Notes under the pieces: model-generated
What the model saw: only the letters and a program-made list of their open reading frames with translations
Database searches by the model: none
Told to the model about the DNA's origin: nothing
In this document: in pieces, positions 38,291-51,500 of the stretch
Numbering within the stretch: position 1 is the stretch's first letter
Layout: every line of letters begins with the position of its first letter
Assembly: GCF_021018805.1 (NCBI RefSeq)
Contig: NC_086258.1
Coordinates: 10,890,759 to 10,954,758, forward strand
DNA: 64,000 nucleotides
DNA from: Prinia subflava
Taxonomy: Eukaryota > Chordata > Aves > Passeriformes > Cisticolidae
Reading direction: 5' to 3'
Position numbers and translations under genes: made by a program

Positions 38291-40379
38291 CCGGCTCGGT
38301 GCTCGCCGCTTTTCACGCGATGCGGCCTCCGACCGCATTCTGCCCGATACCGCCGGCAACACCTCCCCTATCGGCCACCCTGGCTGGCCCCGTCCCTGGC
38401 CACTGGCCCTGTCACCTGCTCCATGAGGCCGCCGGGCGAACAGGGTCGTTTCCCTGGGCCGGGGACCAGCCGCTCGTCAGACGGGCCGGTCCCGGTGGGG
38501 CTGCTGCGAGGGGAGACTCCGCGTGGTTCAGAAAACATTTGTTTGCATTACTGAGCAACAGTCCCATAATTTATTGTTATTGTTATTAGTAACTACACTT
38601 AGTAGCTCGTTCACATCCATCTTTCCGGGGGGAGCGCGGGCTGGATCAGTCACCGTCGTGCGCCGGCGGCGGCGGCTCCCCCTGGGCCGGGGCCGCTCCG
38701 GTTGGGCTGCCGAGCCAAGGCGGCCCCGTCCCGGGACTGCCCCGCACGTCGGCGGCCGGGGGAGAGGCCCGGCGGCGTGGGGGCACCGGGCAGGGGGGGC
38801 CCGTGGGCTCGGTCGGAGCTGGGGGATTGCAGAGCCGGTCTGGGCAGCGTAAAGAGCTCCGTGACCAACCGGCAGCGAGGCCGCCCGAGGGGCAGCCGCC
38901 GCTCTCCGTGCCGGTGCCGAAGCTAGGCAACTGTCCGCCGCGCCGGCAGCCCGGTGCCCCGGCACCGCGAACGATCCCGCCACGGGCGTTTTTCTATGCA
39001 CCGGCCTCGGCCCCTGGTGAGCGGGGAAGGCCGGGGCTCCGCAGGGGAGCGAGTTGCGGAGTCCGACTGCGGGTGGAGAAAACCAGGACACAGTGAGCCA
39101 GTGGCACGCCGCTGCCCAGGGGCCTCCCCCACGCCCCGCTGCCGTGGTGCCTCACAGCTGGAGCCGGTGGCCGGGCACCGCTGGGCTGGAGGTCTGCCCG
39201 GCCTGTCCAGGCGTGGGAAGCGCCGCGGTCTCCGGCCAGCCCCGCCGGCCCCGGCCCCGCCGCTCGCCCCGGCTGACCCCGCGCCCGCGGAGCCCCTGCC
39301 GCGCCGCCGAACGCCGGCAGGGGGCAGGCTGCGCCCGAGCCCCGCCGCACCGGGCACCGGGCCCGGCCGGGCCGAGGTCAGCGCGGCCCCCGCCCGCGCA
39401 CGGCCCCCGCCCGCGGCTTCCCCGCACCGCTGCGCCGCCCGCCCGCACCAGGCCGCAGCCTGCGGAGCGCCGGGCACCCCACTGCGGGTGCCCACCTCAG
39501 CAGGGGAGCGGGCGGTGCCCGTCGGTACTGGGGAAAATAGGCGTCCGGGCAGCCGGAGATGTGCACAGGCACCCACGCATCCCCCGGCACCGCACGCTTG
39601 TGCGGAGAACGCCCCGCGCCCCCCTCCCCTCTTGCGGAGACGCCCGAGGCCTTCCCGGGGTCCGCGCGGTTTGGTCCCGCTGACGCCTGGGGTCCCGCGG
39701 GCGTGTGCACCGGGCGGGACCGACGGGCCGGGAGCGGCGACGGGGCGGCGCGTCCGGGCGGCCGGGGAGGGAGTCGGTGCAAGGGGCTCGGCCGTTGTGA
39801 TTTATCCCGGTGGCTCCTTTCTCCTGCCTCGTTTGGGAAGCGTTTGGACCGGATGCGTTTCTTGTTCGACTCTCAAATTTAACTCAAAACAAAGAGATTT
39901 GCCTTGCAAATAAAAGGACAATTCGAAGGAAGCCGCGGGGAGGTGGGGCCGCTTAGTCTGGTTTGGGTTTATTTCTGTGATGGTTTTGAGCGTGGGTGTT
40001 TTAATTGCATTTCGTTTTTCGTTAAAAGCATTATATAAACCTATATAACACCTCATCGAATTGTTCTCGGCGCAGGAGCGGGGATAACAATTACCCGGCG
40101 CAGTGATCGTATACACACACGGAGAGAAGCAACAAACCTTTCGTGTGATATTTGCGAGTAAAAGCCCACGAACAAAGCTGGAATTACTGCTGTGGGTGCA
40201 GGGCTAGGGGCTGTCCCTCTGCTTCCCGGTCCCGCTGCTCCGCGCTGCCATTTCGTTGGGTTTTCAGGAGGGTTTGTTTTCGTTCTTTTATAGCGAGAAT
40301 TTATGAAAACTCCTGCGGAAAGAGGGTCTTTAATTTTCTACGCAATTGTAGAAGATAATTTGACGGAAGCCCTGTGTGA

Positions 40380-40870
40380 TGGAGAACTCCGAATCCTTAC
40401 ACGAAAATAGGAAGGGGACATAAAAAATTAATGTGAATGAGCAGCTTTTGAGCCGCTGATTGAACTGTGAAATCTTAGCAGCCTTTATCTTGATCTCAGA
40501 ATTAAATAAGCATATATTATTTTTTCAGCATTAGCGACAAAGATTTTTCGATTTCTACTGTCTAAAACAAAACCAAATAAGCTCTATTACTGCAAACCTT
40601 TTCTAAAATAATTTACTTAAAACACGGTGACGAATTTCTTTCAAAGATTTTTTTTATCCGTATGAAAACGGCATAAAAAGTTTTATCTTAAGACCCACAA
40701 AATAGAAGTATAAAGTAATTCAAGTTAGCACTCGTCCTGCTTATTAAGTATCAATATTTTGGGAGCATTACAAAATATACTCCTTCTTTTGGCAGGGTCA
40801 TGGCATATCACGGGTCACATTAAGAATCTCGGCTAAGAATCCTTTCTGGATTTTCATTTCCTCATATTTA
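40380..40870. promoter_or_regulatory. AT-rich interlude in the CpG domain, enhancer candidate
   Basis: About 490 bp of AT-rich, non-repetitive sequence 1.3-1.8 kb upstream of the start codon, sharply different from the flanking CpG islands. It contains GATA/TCF-like TTTATCTTGATCTC near 40485-40498, AATTAAATAAGCATATATTA near 40500-40519, and CATTAGCGACAAAGA near 40529. The single-copy nature and sharp boundaries resemble a conserved proximal element. This rests on composition and motif reading only. Confidence 0.25.
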
Positions 40871-41560
40871 GGTTTTTAACGGTATTGGAGGGAAAACAAA
40901 AATACAAACAAAAACGAGCAAACAAAAAAAAAGCACGAAAGGGGAGCTGGCGGCGTGGGGTCCGGCGTTCCATGGGGGATCGCCTTTCCCGTCGGTTTTT
41001 CCTCGGAGGGGATCCCGGCGCGGTGAGCCTGGACGGGGCTGCCCCGCACACGCTCCCCGCACACCGCACCGAGCCCCGCGCGTTCAAAAGCGCCCGCGCC
41101 CACCCGGGCGGGCAGCGCTGCCGCGGGAGCACCCGCAGCCCTCGGGCCCTGAGCTTTCCCTCGGCGTGACGGTCCGGAGCCGTCCTTCTTAAAAAGCGTG
41201 CGCGGCGCAATCCCCGGTGCCCCGTCCCGCGTCCCCGCCGGTCCCGGGCGCCCCGAGGGAGGGTCCTGCCGCCACCTGCCCGCGGCCCGGCGCTGGACGC
41301 GCGCTGCTACCTACCCCGGACAGGGCAGGAGCCAAGAGCCGCCGTCGGGCCAGGAGCAGCGCGGGGCGCGGAGCGGGGCGAGGAGCAGCCGCGGCCCCGC
41401 TCATCCGCCACCCTCGGTAGCCAAGATCGCTCTCTCCCTCCGCCGCTCGCGGGGGCGCGACCCGGGCCCGCGCTGTCCGCGCCCCTCGGCCGCCCCCGGG
41501 GTGCACGGAGCCGGCCGCCCCGGGCGCCGCGGCGCTTCAGGGGCCGCGGGGGCCCGGCGG

Positions 41561-42140
41561 GGCCAGGGCACTATTTGACGTCGAGGAGACGGATCACCGC
41601 GGCGCAGCGATACGCCGCGCACCAATGGAGTTCAAATGTCAGCAAGTTTGAGGAGGGGTGAGGCGCCGGGGGGTGTGTTCCTCCGCCGCGGCCCCTGCTC
41701 TAAACGGCGCGGCTCCTCGGGCCGCCGCACGGCTCAGGGGCTGGGAGCGCCGGGAGCCCCGTGCCCCGCCCGGCCCGCCGCGCCCGCGCTCCGCCCGGCA
41801 CGGCCCGCCCCGGGAGGGCCCTCCGCGCCAAGCAGGGCGTGGGTCCGGCGCTGCCGGCGAGCAGGTGACACCGCGGCTGCCCGGCGCCGTGTGCGCGGCA
41901 TGTGCGCGCCCGTGTAGCGGGGCGGCCCCATGGGCGGCGGCGCCGGCTCCTGCCTCTGCCCCCCGTCTCTGGAAGCCCGGGCAGGAAACGCTCCTCATGT
42001 CTTCCAGATAAAAATAAAAGCGACTCCTTCCTCCCGGCCGCAGAGTGTCCCCGCGTCCGGCCCGACGCGGGGCTGAGCTGGCCCCGCCGCCCGGCAGCGC
42101 CTCTCCCCGCCGCCCGGAGCGCCGGGCCGCGCCGCCGCTC
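41561..42140 (+). promoter_or_regulatory. LMX1B core promoter region and 5' UTR
   Basis: Within a dense CpG island, a small AT-richer patch holds a CRE-like TGACGTCG (41576-41583; 7 of 8 match) and ACCAATGG, a CCAAT box (41621-41628). Further down, ATAAAAATAAAAG (42008-42020) is a TATA-like sequence about 125 bp before the start codon. If used, it would place transcription initiation near 42035-42050 with a 5' UTR of about 100 bases. The CCAAT box lies about 390 bp before the TATA-like sequence, farther than usual, so more than one start site or broad CpG-type initiation is possible. No intron in the 5' UTR is evident. Confidence 0.5.
42008..42020 (+). promoter_or_regulatory. TATA-like element of LMX1B
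   Basis: ATAAAAATAAAAG stands alone as an AT-only tract in strongly GC-rich sequence. Its TAA (42015-42017) is also the in-frame stop that closes the LMX1B reading frame upstream, so translation cannot start 5' of it. Use as a real TATA box is inferred from position and composition. Confidence 0.4.
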
Positions 42141-42279
42141 ATGGACATCGCGACGGGTCCCGAGTCCTTGGAGAGGTGCTTCCCGCGGGGCCCACCGGAC
42201 TGCACCAAGATGCTGGACGGCATTAAAATGGAAGACCACCCCCTGCGCTCGGGACCGGCCACGCTGGGAGTGCTGCTGG
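42141..42279 (+). CDS. LMX1B: LMX1B coding exon 1 (N-terminal region)
   Basis: First coding exon of LIM homeobox transcription factor 1-beta. This is a nuclear DNA-binding protein that sets dorsal limb identity downstream of WNT7A and acts in podocytes, the anterior eye, and midbrain dopaminergic and serotonergic neurons. The 46 complete codons begin [13 protein letters not shown] and include MLDGIKME and TLGVLL, the characteristic vertebrate LMX1B N-terminus. The ATG at 42141 is the first in-frame one after a stop at 42015-42017, and G follows at +4, but -3 is C, so its context is only moderate. A second in-frame ATG at 42210 (Met24, A at -3) corresponds to the shorter N-terminus in older annotations. 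The exon ends one base into a glycine codon at a GTGAGT donor (42280-42285). Gene identification is secure; the initiation codon is less so. Confidence 0.95.
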
Positions 42280-43560
<1,281 letters not shown>

Positions 43561-43850
43561 TTGAGGATCCTTTTTGTGCCGGGAGGGGGGGCGAACATGG
43601 GCATTTCAATCACTAGGACATAATATGGCTCTGCTAGAAGTCTGGCAACAAACAAAGAACAACAACTATTGGTTTGCATCAACTTTTGTCAGGCATTCAG
43701 CAGGCATCCAGAAAGGCCTGAAGTGGCTTAGTGGCAACAATGTGCATTTCATAGCTACAGCATGAAAATCCATCTCCATGGAAACGGGTAGTAAATGCTA
43801 ACATGACATGCTGAGTATAAATATTGTGAGGGTTATAACTCTTGTATAAA
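43561..43850. promoter_or_regulatory. Candidate intronic enhancer with RFX X-box and SOX cores
   Basis: Directly after the CpG island the sequence becomes AT-rich and non-repetitive. Closely packed motifs include AACAAAGAACAACAACTATT (43651-43670; clustered SOX-type cores) and CATCTCCATGGAAAC (43771-43785), whose reverse complement GTTTCCATGGAGATG is a near-perfect RFX X-box palindrome. TATAAATATTG follows near 43816. X-boxes are bound by RFX factors in ciliated and neural cells. Its function at LMX1B is inferred. Confidence 0.35.
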
Positions 43851-44224
43851 TGGCCCAGATAAATGTCCCCTTGTTTAGGAATTACAACAAAACATGTTAT
43901 TTCATGCTGCAGCCCTCGCTGGCTCCCAGAGAGTGCTCCATAGCCCGGGTGCTGTGCATGGGAATAACTCAAGGCTTGCCCGTGGGCTGCTGCCATCCCG
44001 CCCTTGTGGGGCTGGGGCTGCAGCATCTTTAGAGTTTTCTGGTGCCCGGTTTAGGGAGCCTGTTCACGGGCTTTGTTTTTCATTTCTACACAAAATAAAC
44101 CACCCTGTGCCAGCGGTCGTTGTAGATCAGTGAAACTTCTTTTTCTGTAGGTAGTAACACCTTACATATTTTTGTTAATAAAGAATGTCGAATGGTCTTC
44201 AGGCTACCTAAAAACCCCACGATT

Positions 44225-44265
44225 TGGCAATGTAAATATTTCCATTAATTGCAAATAAATGTACC
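44225..44265. promoter_or_regulatory. POU/homeodomain composite motif
   Basis: CCATTAATTGCAAATAAATG (44242-44261) overlaps a homeodomain core (ATTAATT) with an octamer-like ATTGCAAAT (44248-44256) and a forkhead/HOX-type AAATAAA, in single-copy AT-rich intronic DNA. It is a plausible binding cluster for POU and LIM-homeodomain proteins. Confidence 0.25.
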
Positions 44266-45004
44266 CTCTAAGTTCCCAACTTTAGTTTCTGTAAAATAAA
44301 GAATTGTACTTAGTGACCTAAAAAGCACGATCAGACACTATTGCTTTGTAAAACAAAAATACTTTTCTGACTGAAATCAGAATTGTTACTGCTTCAGAAC
44401 TTCCCGTCTTACCAAAAGCATCCAACTGTAGAGGGGGAAAATGGGGTAACCAGGCTGCCGAGCAATAAAAAGATATCAACATGTTGGCCTTTGTTGAATC
44501 CCAGCACCTAGTGTGACATGACATGGTGCCCTGCTGTGTGTGCCCCCGAGGACTGACAGCGGCAGCGGCTCAGGGAAGGGGAGGGGAGACACGGTAAATC
44601 AAAATTTGTTTTCTCTGAGATTTTATTAGCCCAAAAGAACAAACATGTGAAACTGTGCTGACACGGATTGTGTGCCCTTTCAGAGCTGGAGAAATATTCG
44701 TTTATGGTAGCTAGATGATAAAAATAGCTGTCTGTCCGTGCAAGTGGCCCTGGGCTGTGCAGTACAGAGGGTCAGTTTTATCCATGAGGTTGTGGGGAGG
44801 ACACCAGGAGCGAGCTGTGAGAGGCAGCTCCAGCGAGAGGACACAGCCGCTGCTGGAACACCGCGATGGGAAGTGCCTGTGTGCTCAGGGAGAATGCCTT
44901 GGGGTAGTGAGATGGAACAGAACCGGTACGGAGGAAGACAGGGATCAGTAATATCAAAATATGCTCTTTGTTATCCTGAGTCCTATTTACAGATATCTGG
45001 GGGG

Positions 45005-45068
45005 AAAAAAAAGAAAAAAAAAAAGAAAAAAAAAGAAAAAAAAAAAAAGAGAGAGAGAGAGAGAGAGA
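45005..45068 (+). repeat. Poly-purine tract: A-rich block then (GA)n
   Basis: An A-rich block with single G interruptions runs from 45005 to 45048, followed by about ten GA dinucleotides to 45068. This is 60 or more bases with no pyrimidine on the + strand. It may be the eroded tail of a retroposed element, but no element body is recognisable upstream. Confidence 0.92.
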
Positions 45069-45674
45069 ATGAAGTTTACTTAAATATCTCAGTTCCTGAA
45101 ATTTGCCTTAAATAGATTTTTCTGTATGTAGTAATGTAATTTTAAAGGTCAGATTTCTCCAGAACTCCCAGGACTATAATCAAGTGCTGTGTATATATCT
45201 TTGGGAAAATGGTGTCTCATCTTTCTAATGAAAGCAAGCTTCTGATGGGTCAGATATCAGACCTTACACCTTTCCCTGGGTCAGGAGTGATTGCTGCCCA
45301 TCCTTGGATGAGGGCATTCACATTAGGGGGAAGGGTGAAAACAGTTTTTCTTTTTATTTTTTAAAGAAAAATGTTGGCTGTGTGAAGCTTCCCTTATGCT
45401 TAGAATGTAACAGCAAGTCCTGGAGGAGATGGTTTACTAGCCCAAGCCCACTATTGAAGTAGTCAGAGGTGCCTGATAAATGTAATTAATCACAAAAATA
45501 TCATCAATATGTCAGTGGGATAAGCTGGGCATGTATTTTGGTCTCTTTTAAAAGAAGGAATTCAACACATTCTTGCATGAGTACATACTGATGTTTTGAG
45601 TTAATGCAAAGCACTTATTTTGCTAAAATTTAGGATTTTGTGGGTCAGGTGCATTTGATGGCAAGATTTTAAGG

Positions 45675-45720
45675 GGAAAAAAAAAAAAAAACAACAAAAA
45701 AACCAAAACAAACAACAAAC
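45675..45720 (+). repeat. A-rich tract with CAA/ACAAAC repeats
   Basis: Starting GGGGAAAA, this tract has about 17 A followed by imperfect CAAAA / ACAAAC units up to 45720. Low-complexity sequence. Confidence 0.88.
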
Positions 45721-47253
45721 CCCAGAGCAGTGGGACCAGGGAAGACTGGCTGTCACAAGCCCCAGTCAAGTAGAATATCTTTGATTTTAATTAGAACTTT
45801 GCTAAATTGCTGCACTTTTGGAACCTTACACTTACACTGTGTTTTTTTTTTTTCTTTAAAAGAAGTTTTCTTTCTGACTAACTGAAACCCTCAGAATTAA
45901 TGTTTTTTTCCAGAAATAGAAGGCTTGTGGTAGTTGTATTTTAGTTCTTTGCTTAAATTAATTTCCTTATTGTATCACTCATAACAGTGCTTTCTACTAC
46001 AAAACATTAGTATTTATAAATGCTTCATTTCTTTTCCATTTGTGTACCTTTTTTGTGTGTGTGTGATTGTGCTTTTCTAGTTTGTTTTTCTCTCACTATC
46101 CAGTGTTATATAACGATTTGCCCTAGTTCTTGCTGATAGTAAAATAAGATACGTTATGAAAAATAACTCTTAGAGGATACGTATTTCATATGTAAGCAAT
46201 GCACATAATTTATAGAAAGATCTGTATTCCTGTTTTGGTTTTGGAAATAAATGCTCTAAAAGAGGTTTTTATTCATGGGACCAGATAGCTAACACTCACA
46301 GTTGCTATTTCATAATTTTTCATTAATCCATTCTAAGTTTTGCTTAGGGTGAGAAAGAGAATTATTCAGAGTTTTGTTTTTTTAGATGTGTCAGGTATTG
46401 TTTTAGCATCTCTTTTGGTTGCTATTTAAAAAGACCCACCATGAATTTCTGTTCTTCATCATTAAGTCCTTTCTTGTCGGTGGCTGGGCTTGGTTTAGCT
46501 GCGCAGTCAGCACGGAGCAACACGTCCCTCGCAGGAAGGAAAGGGAACCCCATGAAGCCTCGGTGCTGCGGGGAAGCCTTGCTCTCTCCAGATTTCGGGA
46601 ATGCTTTCACGCGAGCGTAGCGCTGAGGCTGATGTTTCTGTTTTCAGTTGCGTTTTAGATTCAAAATATAACTAGAACTTCCCCTCAGTGTTTTGTGGCG
46701 GTTGTTTCTCGCAGAGCACGGGCTGTGGAATGTGGTGGGAGCCGGGTGCAGGAGGGACCAAAGCTCCTGGATTCTGCTGTGCACAGTGGACAATAGCAAT
46801 CTGCTAAGGGCAGGATCTGGTGTGTTTCCAGTGTTCCTGTTTTATTTTTAACGGAGGAGCTGCTCGGCTCTTCAGTGCGGTCATGCAGCACTGTGAGCTC
46901 AGCAGAACCGAGCATCGGGGATGCCTCCGGCTGCCTCGGCCCTGTGCTTCACGGGCTCTGCGCCTTGTGCGCGGATCGCTGGGAACGACACAGAAACCAG
47001 GCGAAACTTAGAGACAGGAGTAGCCCAAGCACATGCTCAGGACATCGAGTAATGATTAAAGTTTTGTCATCCACTAAAAATGCTTTTCCAAGCCATTGGA
47101 ATACTCTGGCTTTTTTTCTGAAAATCCCACCAGCCCTGCACCATCGGTCTCCTCAGCCCCATGAAAAATCCCCTGTACGATCAGACTTTAGTGGCATCTC
47201 GAAGCCGTCCCCGAAGCGGGAGCACGGAGGAAATGTGGCTGTAATTCCAGCCG

Positions 47254-47261
47254 TGACGTCA
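47254..47261. promoter_or_regulatory. Perfect cAMP-response element (TGACGTCA)
   Basis: A full palindromic CRE in the GTGACGTCAGCGG context, inside an intronic CpG-rich island. It would be a strong site for CREB/ATF if unmethylated. Confidence 0.5.
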
Positions 47262-47281
47262 GCGGGTGGCCGTGCCGGGCC

Positions 47282-47326
47282 GGTCCCCGCGGTCCCCGCG
47301 GTCCCCGCGGTCCCCGCGGTCCCGCT
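47282..47326. repeat. 9-bp GC minisatellite (GGTCCCCGC)
   Basis: Four perfect 9-bp units begin at 47282, 47291, 47300 and 47309, and a fifth imperfect unit follows. Each unit carries a CpG. The array lies within the intronic CpG island just after the CRE. Confidence 0.92.
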
Positions 47327-47979
47327 GCCGGCGGCGCTCCGGCCCCGCGGGTGGCGGCGGCCCCGGCCCGCGGCTCCTCGGCCGCGCTGGCCACGGGCCA
47401 CCCGCGGGGCCGGGCCCGGGCTGCCTCAGCGCTGGCGGGGATCTGCCATGGAATGTGTTTTGAGGATTTGGGGAGACATTTTGGTTTGCTGCTGCAGTCA
47501 CTGAACATTGGACAAAATAATTGCAAAGGAAAAACGCGATTTGCACTGATCCGTGGCAGAAAACGATAGGGAAGATCTTTGTACAGTATAGGCAATATGC
47601 AATTAAATTAACAGGAGTATAATTTATAATGCTTTACTTCTACCCGGAGGAAAAAAATAATCATAGATGTGAAATACATTGCAAAAATTTCTTCAGTTAT
47701 TACAAGAAACAGGAATATTTTGCATTCTGTTTAGAAACTGAGTCTGGTTTTTTTTTGGTCTAAATTTTTGAGGTAGTTCAAAGACATACATCCCCTTTCC
47801 AGCTATCAATAATACATCATGATAAAACATCTGGATTATAATATTTCTTTTAAAATTAATTACGTTATTAGTGTATTTCAATGGTAAATACACATCCCTG
47901 TCACTTCCCTCCGTTTTGGAGCAGCCTGTAAAGCCTGGTATCTCCTAAAGTGCTCACTGCTCTGCTGAACCTGAAAGCC

Positions 47980-47992
47980 GGGGGGGGGGGGG
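47980..47992 (+). repeat. G13 homopolymer
   Basis: Thirteen consecutive G residues between GAAAGCC and AGCGGC. Such runs can form G-quadruplexes and are prone to length polymorphism and sequencing error. Confidence 0.85.
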
Positions 47993-48229
47993 AGCGGCAA
48001 ATTTAGCCAGCGGCAGCTTCATTTGGTCAGATATCTAGGCAGAAATATTCGGGAGAAAAAGGAGTTTGCTTTTCCTAATGCAGCTGTGATTTTTTTTTTC
48101 ATTCCAGAAAAAATTTGGATTTGTACTAAATGTGCTATTTCTTGCAGTAACAGCAATCGATTCCATTTTATTTAATATCTCTTTCTTCTGGAATGGCGAG
48201 TGAAGCAGATAGATGGATTGCTTAGAGGA

Positions 48230-48590
48230 GACCTGAGCCCCCTGCGCTCTCGGTGTGGAGGCCGGCGGGAGCTGCGGGAGCTGCGGGAGCTGCGGGAGCT
48301 GCGGGAGGTTTCGGCGCTCGAGGAGCCGCCGGGGCCCTCCCGGCTGCGGCGGAACCGCGCCGGACCCCACGGCCGCACCCACGGAGCGCTGCTGGCGCGG
48401 CTCGGTGGGGCGGCTTCGGGGCAGGAGGGACGCTCGGTGGCTCCTTCGTGTTTGTTGTCACTGCCAGGCCGAGAGCGGAGCCCGTGCCTGCCTGCCGCGC
48501 ACGGGGCTCCCTGCGCTCCGCGGGGCTCGTGGCAGCTTGGGGAGAACGTGGAGTGTGAATATAACAGCGAAGTTTCAGGGCAAAACTAGA
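48230..48590. promoter_or_regulatory. Second small intronic CpG island
   Basis: About 360 bp of CpG-rich DNA with sharp AT-rich borders, containing a 9-bp tandem repeat. No exon is recognisable. Open frames rich in RELRELRE or GAAGAAGAA simply read the repeat. Confidence 0.45.
48265..48309. repeat. 9-bp GC minisatellite (GCGGGAGCT)
   Basis: Four perfect 9-bp units run from 48265 to 48300, and a fifth unit ends GGT. The period is divisible by three, so all frames remain open across it. Confidence 0.92.
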
Positions 48591-51500
48591 AAAGGATTTT
48601 ACACTGCTTGGGCCAGCTCGGACCGTGCCACAAGTTACTCAGAAGTGCAGAGTCAGAGAAAGGCTGTGGATTTCGAGCCCCATGGAAAAAGGCCATTGCT
48701 GCGTCCTCTGTAGAAGCGGTACAAGGGCAAATGACAGACTTGCAAAACACAGAAAAATTCTTTTCTTTGACTACAGTTTTCTTTCCCCACATAATAAGTC
48801 GTGTTAATGCTCATGTGAGGTAAGAAACAAGCAAATAAATAAGTAAAATGGTGAAGTGACTTGATCAGCAATCTCCAGTAAAGGTAAACAAACCAGGTAT
48901 TGCTCTGGGATGGTTTGGTGTGGTAGGAAAGGGTTTTGGCATGATTTGGGATTATTGCATTACTCACAGGGCAAAGATTGACTCATAATGAAATGACAGT
49001 TTCTTGTTCCTTGCAGAACATAAGATTTCCACATTTGTTTTGAAACAAAGGACAAGATTAGTTATAAGTAACAACGTGTTGTGAGCCTCAACAGCTGGGT
49101 CTGCAGCAGCCAAGCGAGGGAACTAGAGGAGTCTGGAGATAAATAGGTGCAATTAGGAACAGAATTTTCTTTTCTCCAGGTGAAGTGAAATAACTAAATG
49201 AAGTGGGCAGGAAGTTTTTATTGAATATCCACCTTGCGGACTGTGTAGTTGTGGTTTGGTATAGCCAAAGCTATGAATGAAAACTGATCTTTTTGATTAA
49301 AAAAAATTAGAAATTATTTAGAAAGAAGAGGTATTTTCTGAGTTATGGTATTTTATAAAATGTAACAGAGAGTTAACCTCATTTTGCAGCAGTGGAGCCT
49401 TAACAGCACTGGTTACATTTGGGAGGGAGACGTAACCCATCAGTAACCAAGTAAAAGAAGTAGGTTAACAGCTTCACATCTAACTTAAAATAAATGTTGA
49501 AAGTCAAGCTAGACTTCCAAGTCTGAGAGGAGAAAGTATAAAAGAGAAAAAAGGTGAAAATACTCATAAGGTAAAATGAGCCTGAGTTTTTGTTTGAAAT
49601 ACAGTGTTAGTGTTTCTAACATGCATGCTAATATAGATCTAAATCTTCAGTGCCTTGTTCAGGCAAATTATTCACTGGTTTTAGAAGTCTATTTAAATTC
49701 AATACAAAATTGAGACAGATACTTGACTTTTTTTCCTTTTATATAAATTTTTCTTTTTACATTTCAACCTTACATTTTCTTTACATTCCTGAACTTGCTT
49801 TAGCTAGACTTACTCCTCTTAAATGCAATGCTGTCTCCCCTTGCCTTGCTGTCTGGCATACCTGCAGTTGCTCTGGCCACACCATGTCCCCCCGCCGTGG
49901 CTGCTGCAGCCCTGAGCCCAGGGACAGCCCCTGGCCCCTCAGGGGCACTGCCAGGAGCAGGGTGGGAGGACGAGGGCTGCTGCCCCTGGGCCTCAGCAGG
50001 CTGCTCTCAGAACAGCCATCTTGCAAAGTAGACGCTGGTTGTTAAAAAAATGACTGGTAACTGTTTTCTCCTCTAATATAACCAACACGTATCCCAAATA
50101 GATGTGCTGCCAGGCCCCATTTTTGTGTGCTGAACACACCTCATAAGTAGAAACATCATGTGTTGTATGTTGTGCAGTTCTAATGCAGATTATTTTGAAG
50201 CAAAACCCTTAAGATGAAGTATTTGTAGCCAGCATTAAGTGCCTGCTGTCTCAGGAGGGTGCAGCGTTGAGGTCAGCACTGCCAGTGGCACACGGGGTCT
50301 GGTTGCACCGGCACCCCAGTGGCCCAGCCCAGCCCGCCTTGTCACCTCCCTCTCACAGAATGGGGGTTTTACCTTTCAAAAACTATTTGCCTGTGGGCAG
50401 CGAACAAGTAGACTTTTTCTGAGATTGTGTTACAGTAAAGGGATTGTTAATATGAGTAATTTCAGTTCATTATTTTCTTGGGTTTGAAATTTTACAGTGA
50501 TCTTCTACACAGATACAGCAGAAGTGCTGTAGCACAATTTGATTAAATGCCCTTGATATCAGCATAAATAAGGTACAGCACATTTCTTTGGGACTTGATA
50601 GGTCTTTGTGCTCTGATTCTCCTGTAACAGGCAAATAGAGAACTTGTTGTGGAGGTCATTTCTTTGCTTCCAAAACACAATATTTTCTTTAACATGCACA
50701 AAATTTTCCTCTGCAAACACTGACATGAACTTGTGAACATGCAATTCCTGTTGGCTTCAGTGAGAGCCATCCTCGCTCATCAAAGGAGGGAATTTGGCTC
50801 TTGATTTTACTGCAATCAGTGTTTTATTTATAATGTGCAAGAGTGCACGTGCACTCTCCCAGTAAGAGCTGATGGGATTTATGTGCACATGCTGAGGACC
50901 AAATCCTCCCGGTAGCTGTCAGGAAGTTTACTTTCACATGCTTGTTCCTTGGTGTAACCTGAATCACCATTCACTGATGACAAAAACAAAGCAAAACCAA
51001 ACAAAGAATAATTGTCTACATCAGTAATTTTTTTTGCAGTTGTTACTTTCATCATGTTAGTATTATGATAGGGAGCAAGCAAACTTGAATTTGCAGAAGA
51101 AACTATGAATGTTGTTTTAAAGCATTTTTGTTTACAGCCAGGGATTTCTCTGATAGAGAGAAGCACCACTGCTCTTTTGAGGCTGGCACTGGTGCATTCC
51201 TTGTGTGTTAGTGAGGGAGCATGTGCGTTGCAGCCTGGATGGGGCAGTTTGGTGGGGACAGCTCTCCAGTCCCCAGCAGAGGAGCTCGGCAGGGTGCCGG
51301 GCTCTGCTTGCACAGCTGGAGCCAAGCTCTGGCAGCTCTGTGGGCCTGGACCCTTGGGCTGTGGCACAATACCTGCCAAAGCTCATTAGTGAGAAAGGCC
51401 AAGCTCTCCCCAAACACCGACCCCCAGAACAATTGTATCTGACCTGTGAGATCCTGGCAGAATGATGTGTTCAGGATACTGGTGTGGCTGGTAGCTCACA

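Larger units (their letters stand above)
33660..41560. promoter_or_regulatory. CpG-island complex upstream of LMX1B
   Basis: GC- and CpG-dense blocks begin about 8.4 kb before the start codon (notably about 33740-34380, 35280-35760, 36080-37270, 37400-38190, 38300-39900 and 40930-41560). They are separated by shorter AT-rich stretches (for example 34400-34560, 35070-35260, 40000-40150, 40270-40920). Clusters of islands like this are characteristic of Polycomb-regulated developmental transcription factor loci. Very long open frames occur (35987-37132 + and its antisense), but they are explained by GC content, run simultaneously on both strands and show no domain. Unannotated non-coding exons could exist; none can be called with confidence. 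Confidence 0.7.
46410..47580. promoter_or_regulatory. Intronic CpG-rich island with a perfect CRE
   Basis: CpG density rises at 46490-46630 and strongly at 46870-47450, inside otherwise AT-rich intron. TGACGTCA (47254-47261), a perfect palindromic CRE, lies 20 bp before a GC minisatellite and 4.5 kb downstream of exon 2. Intragenic CpG islands often mark alternative promoters, antisense RNAs or Polycomb targets. No open frame here has a recognisable domain. A shorter LMX1B transcript starting here is conceivable but would lack the first LIM domain. Confidence 0.4.
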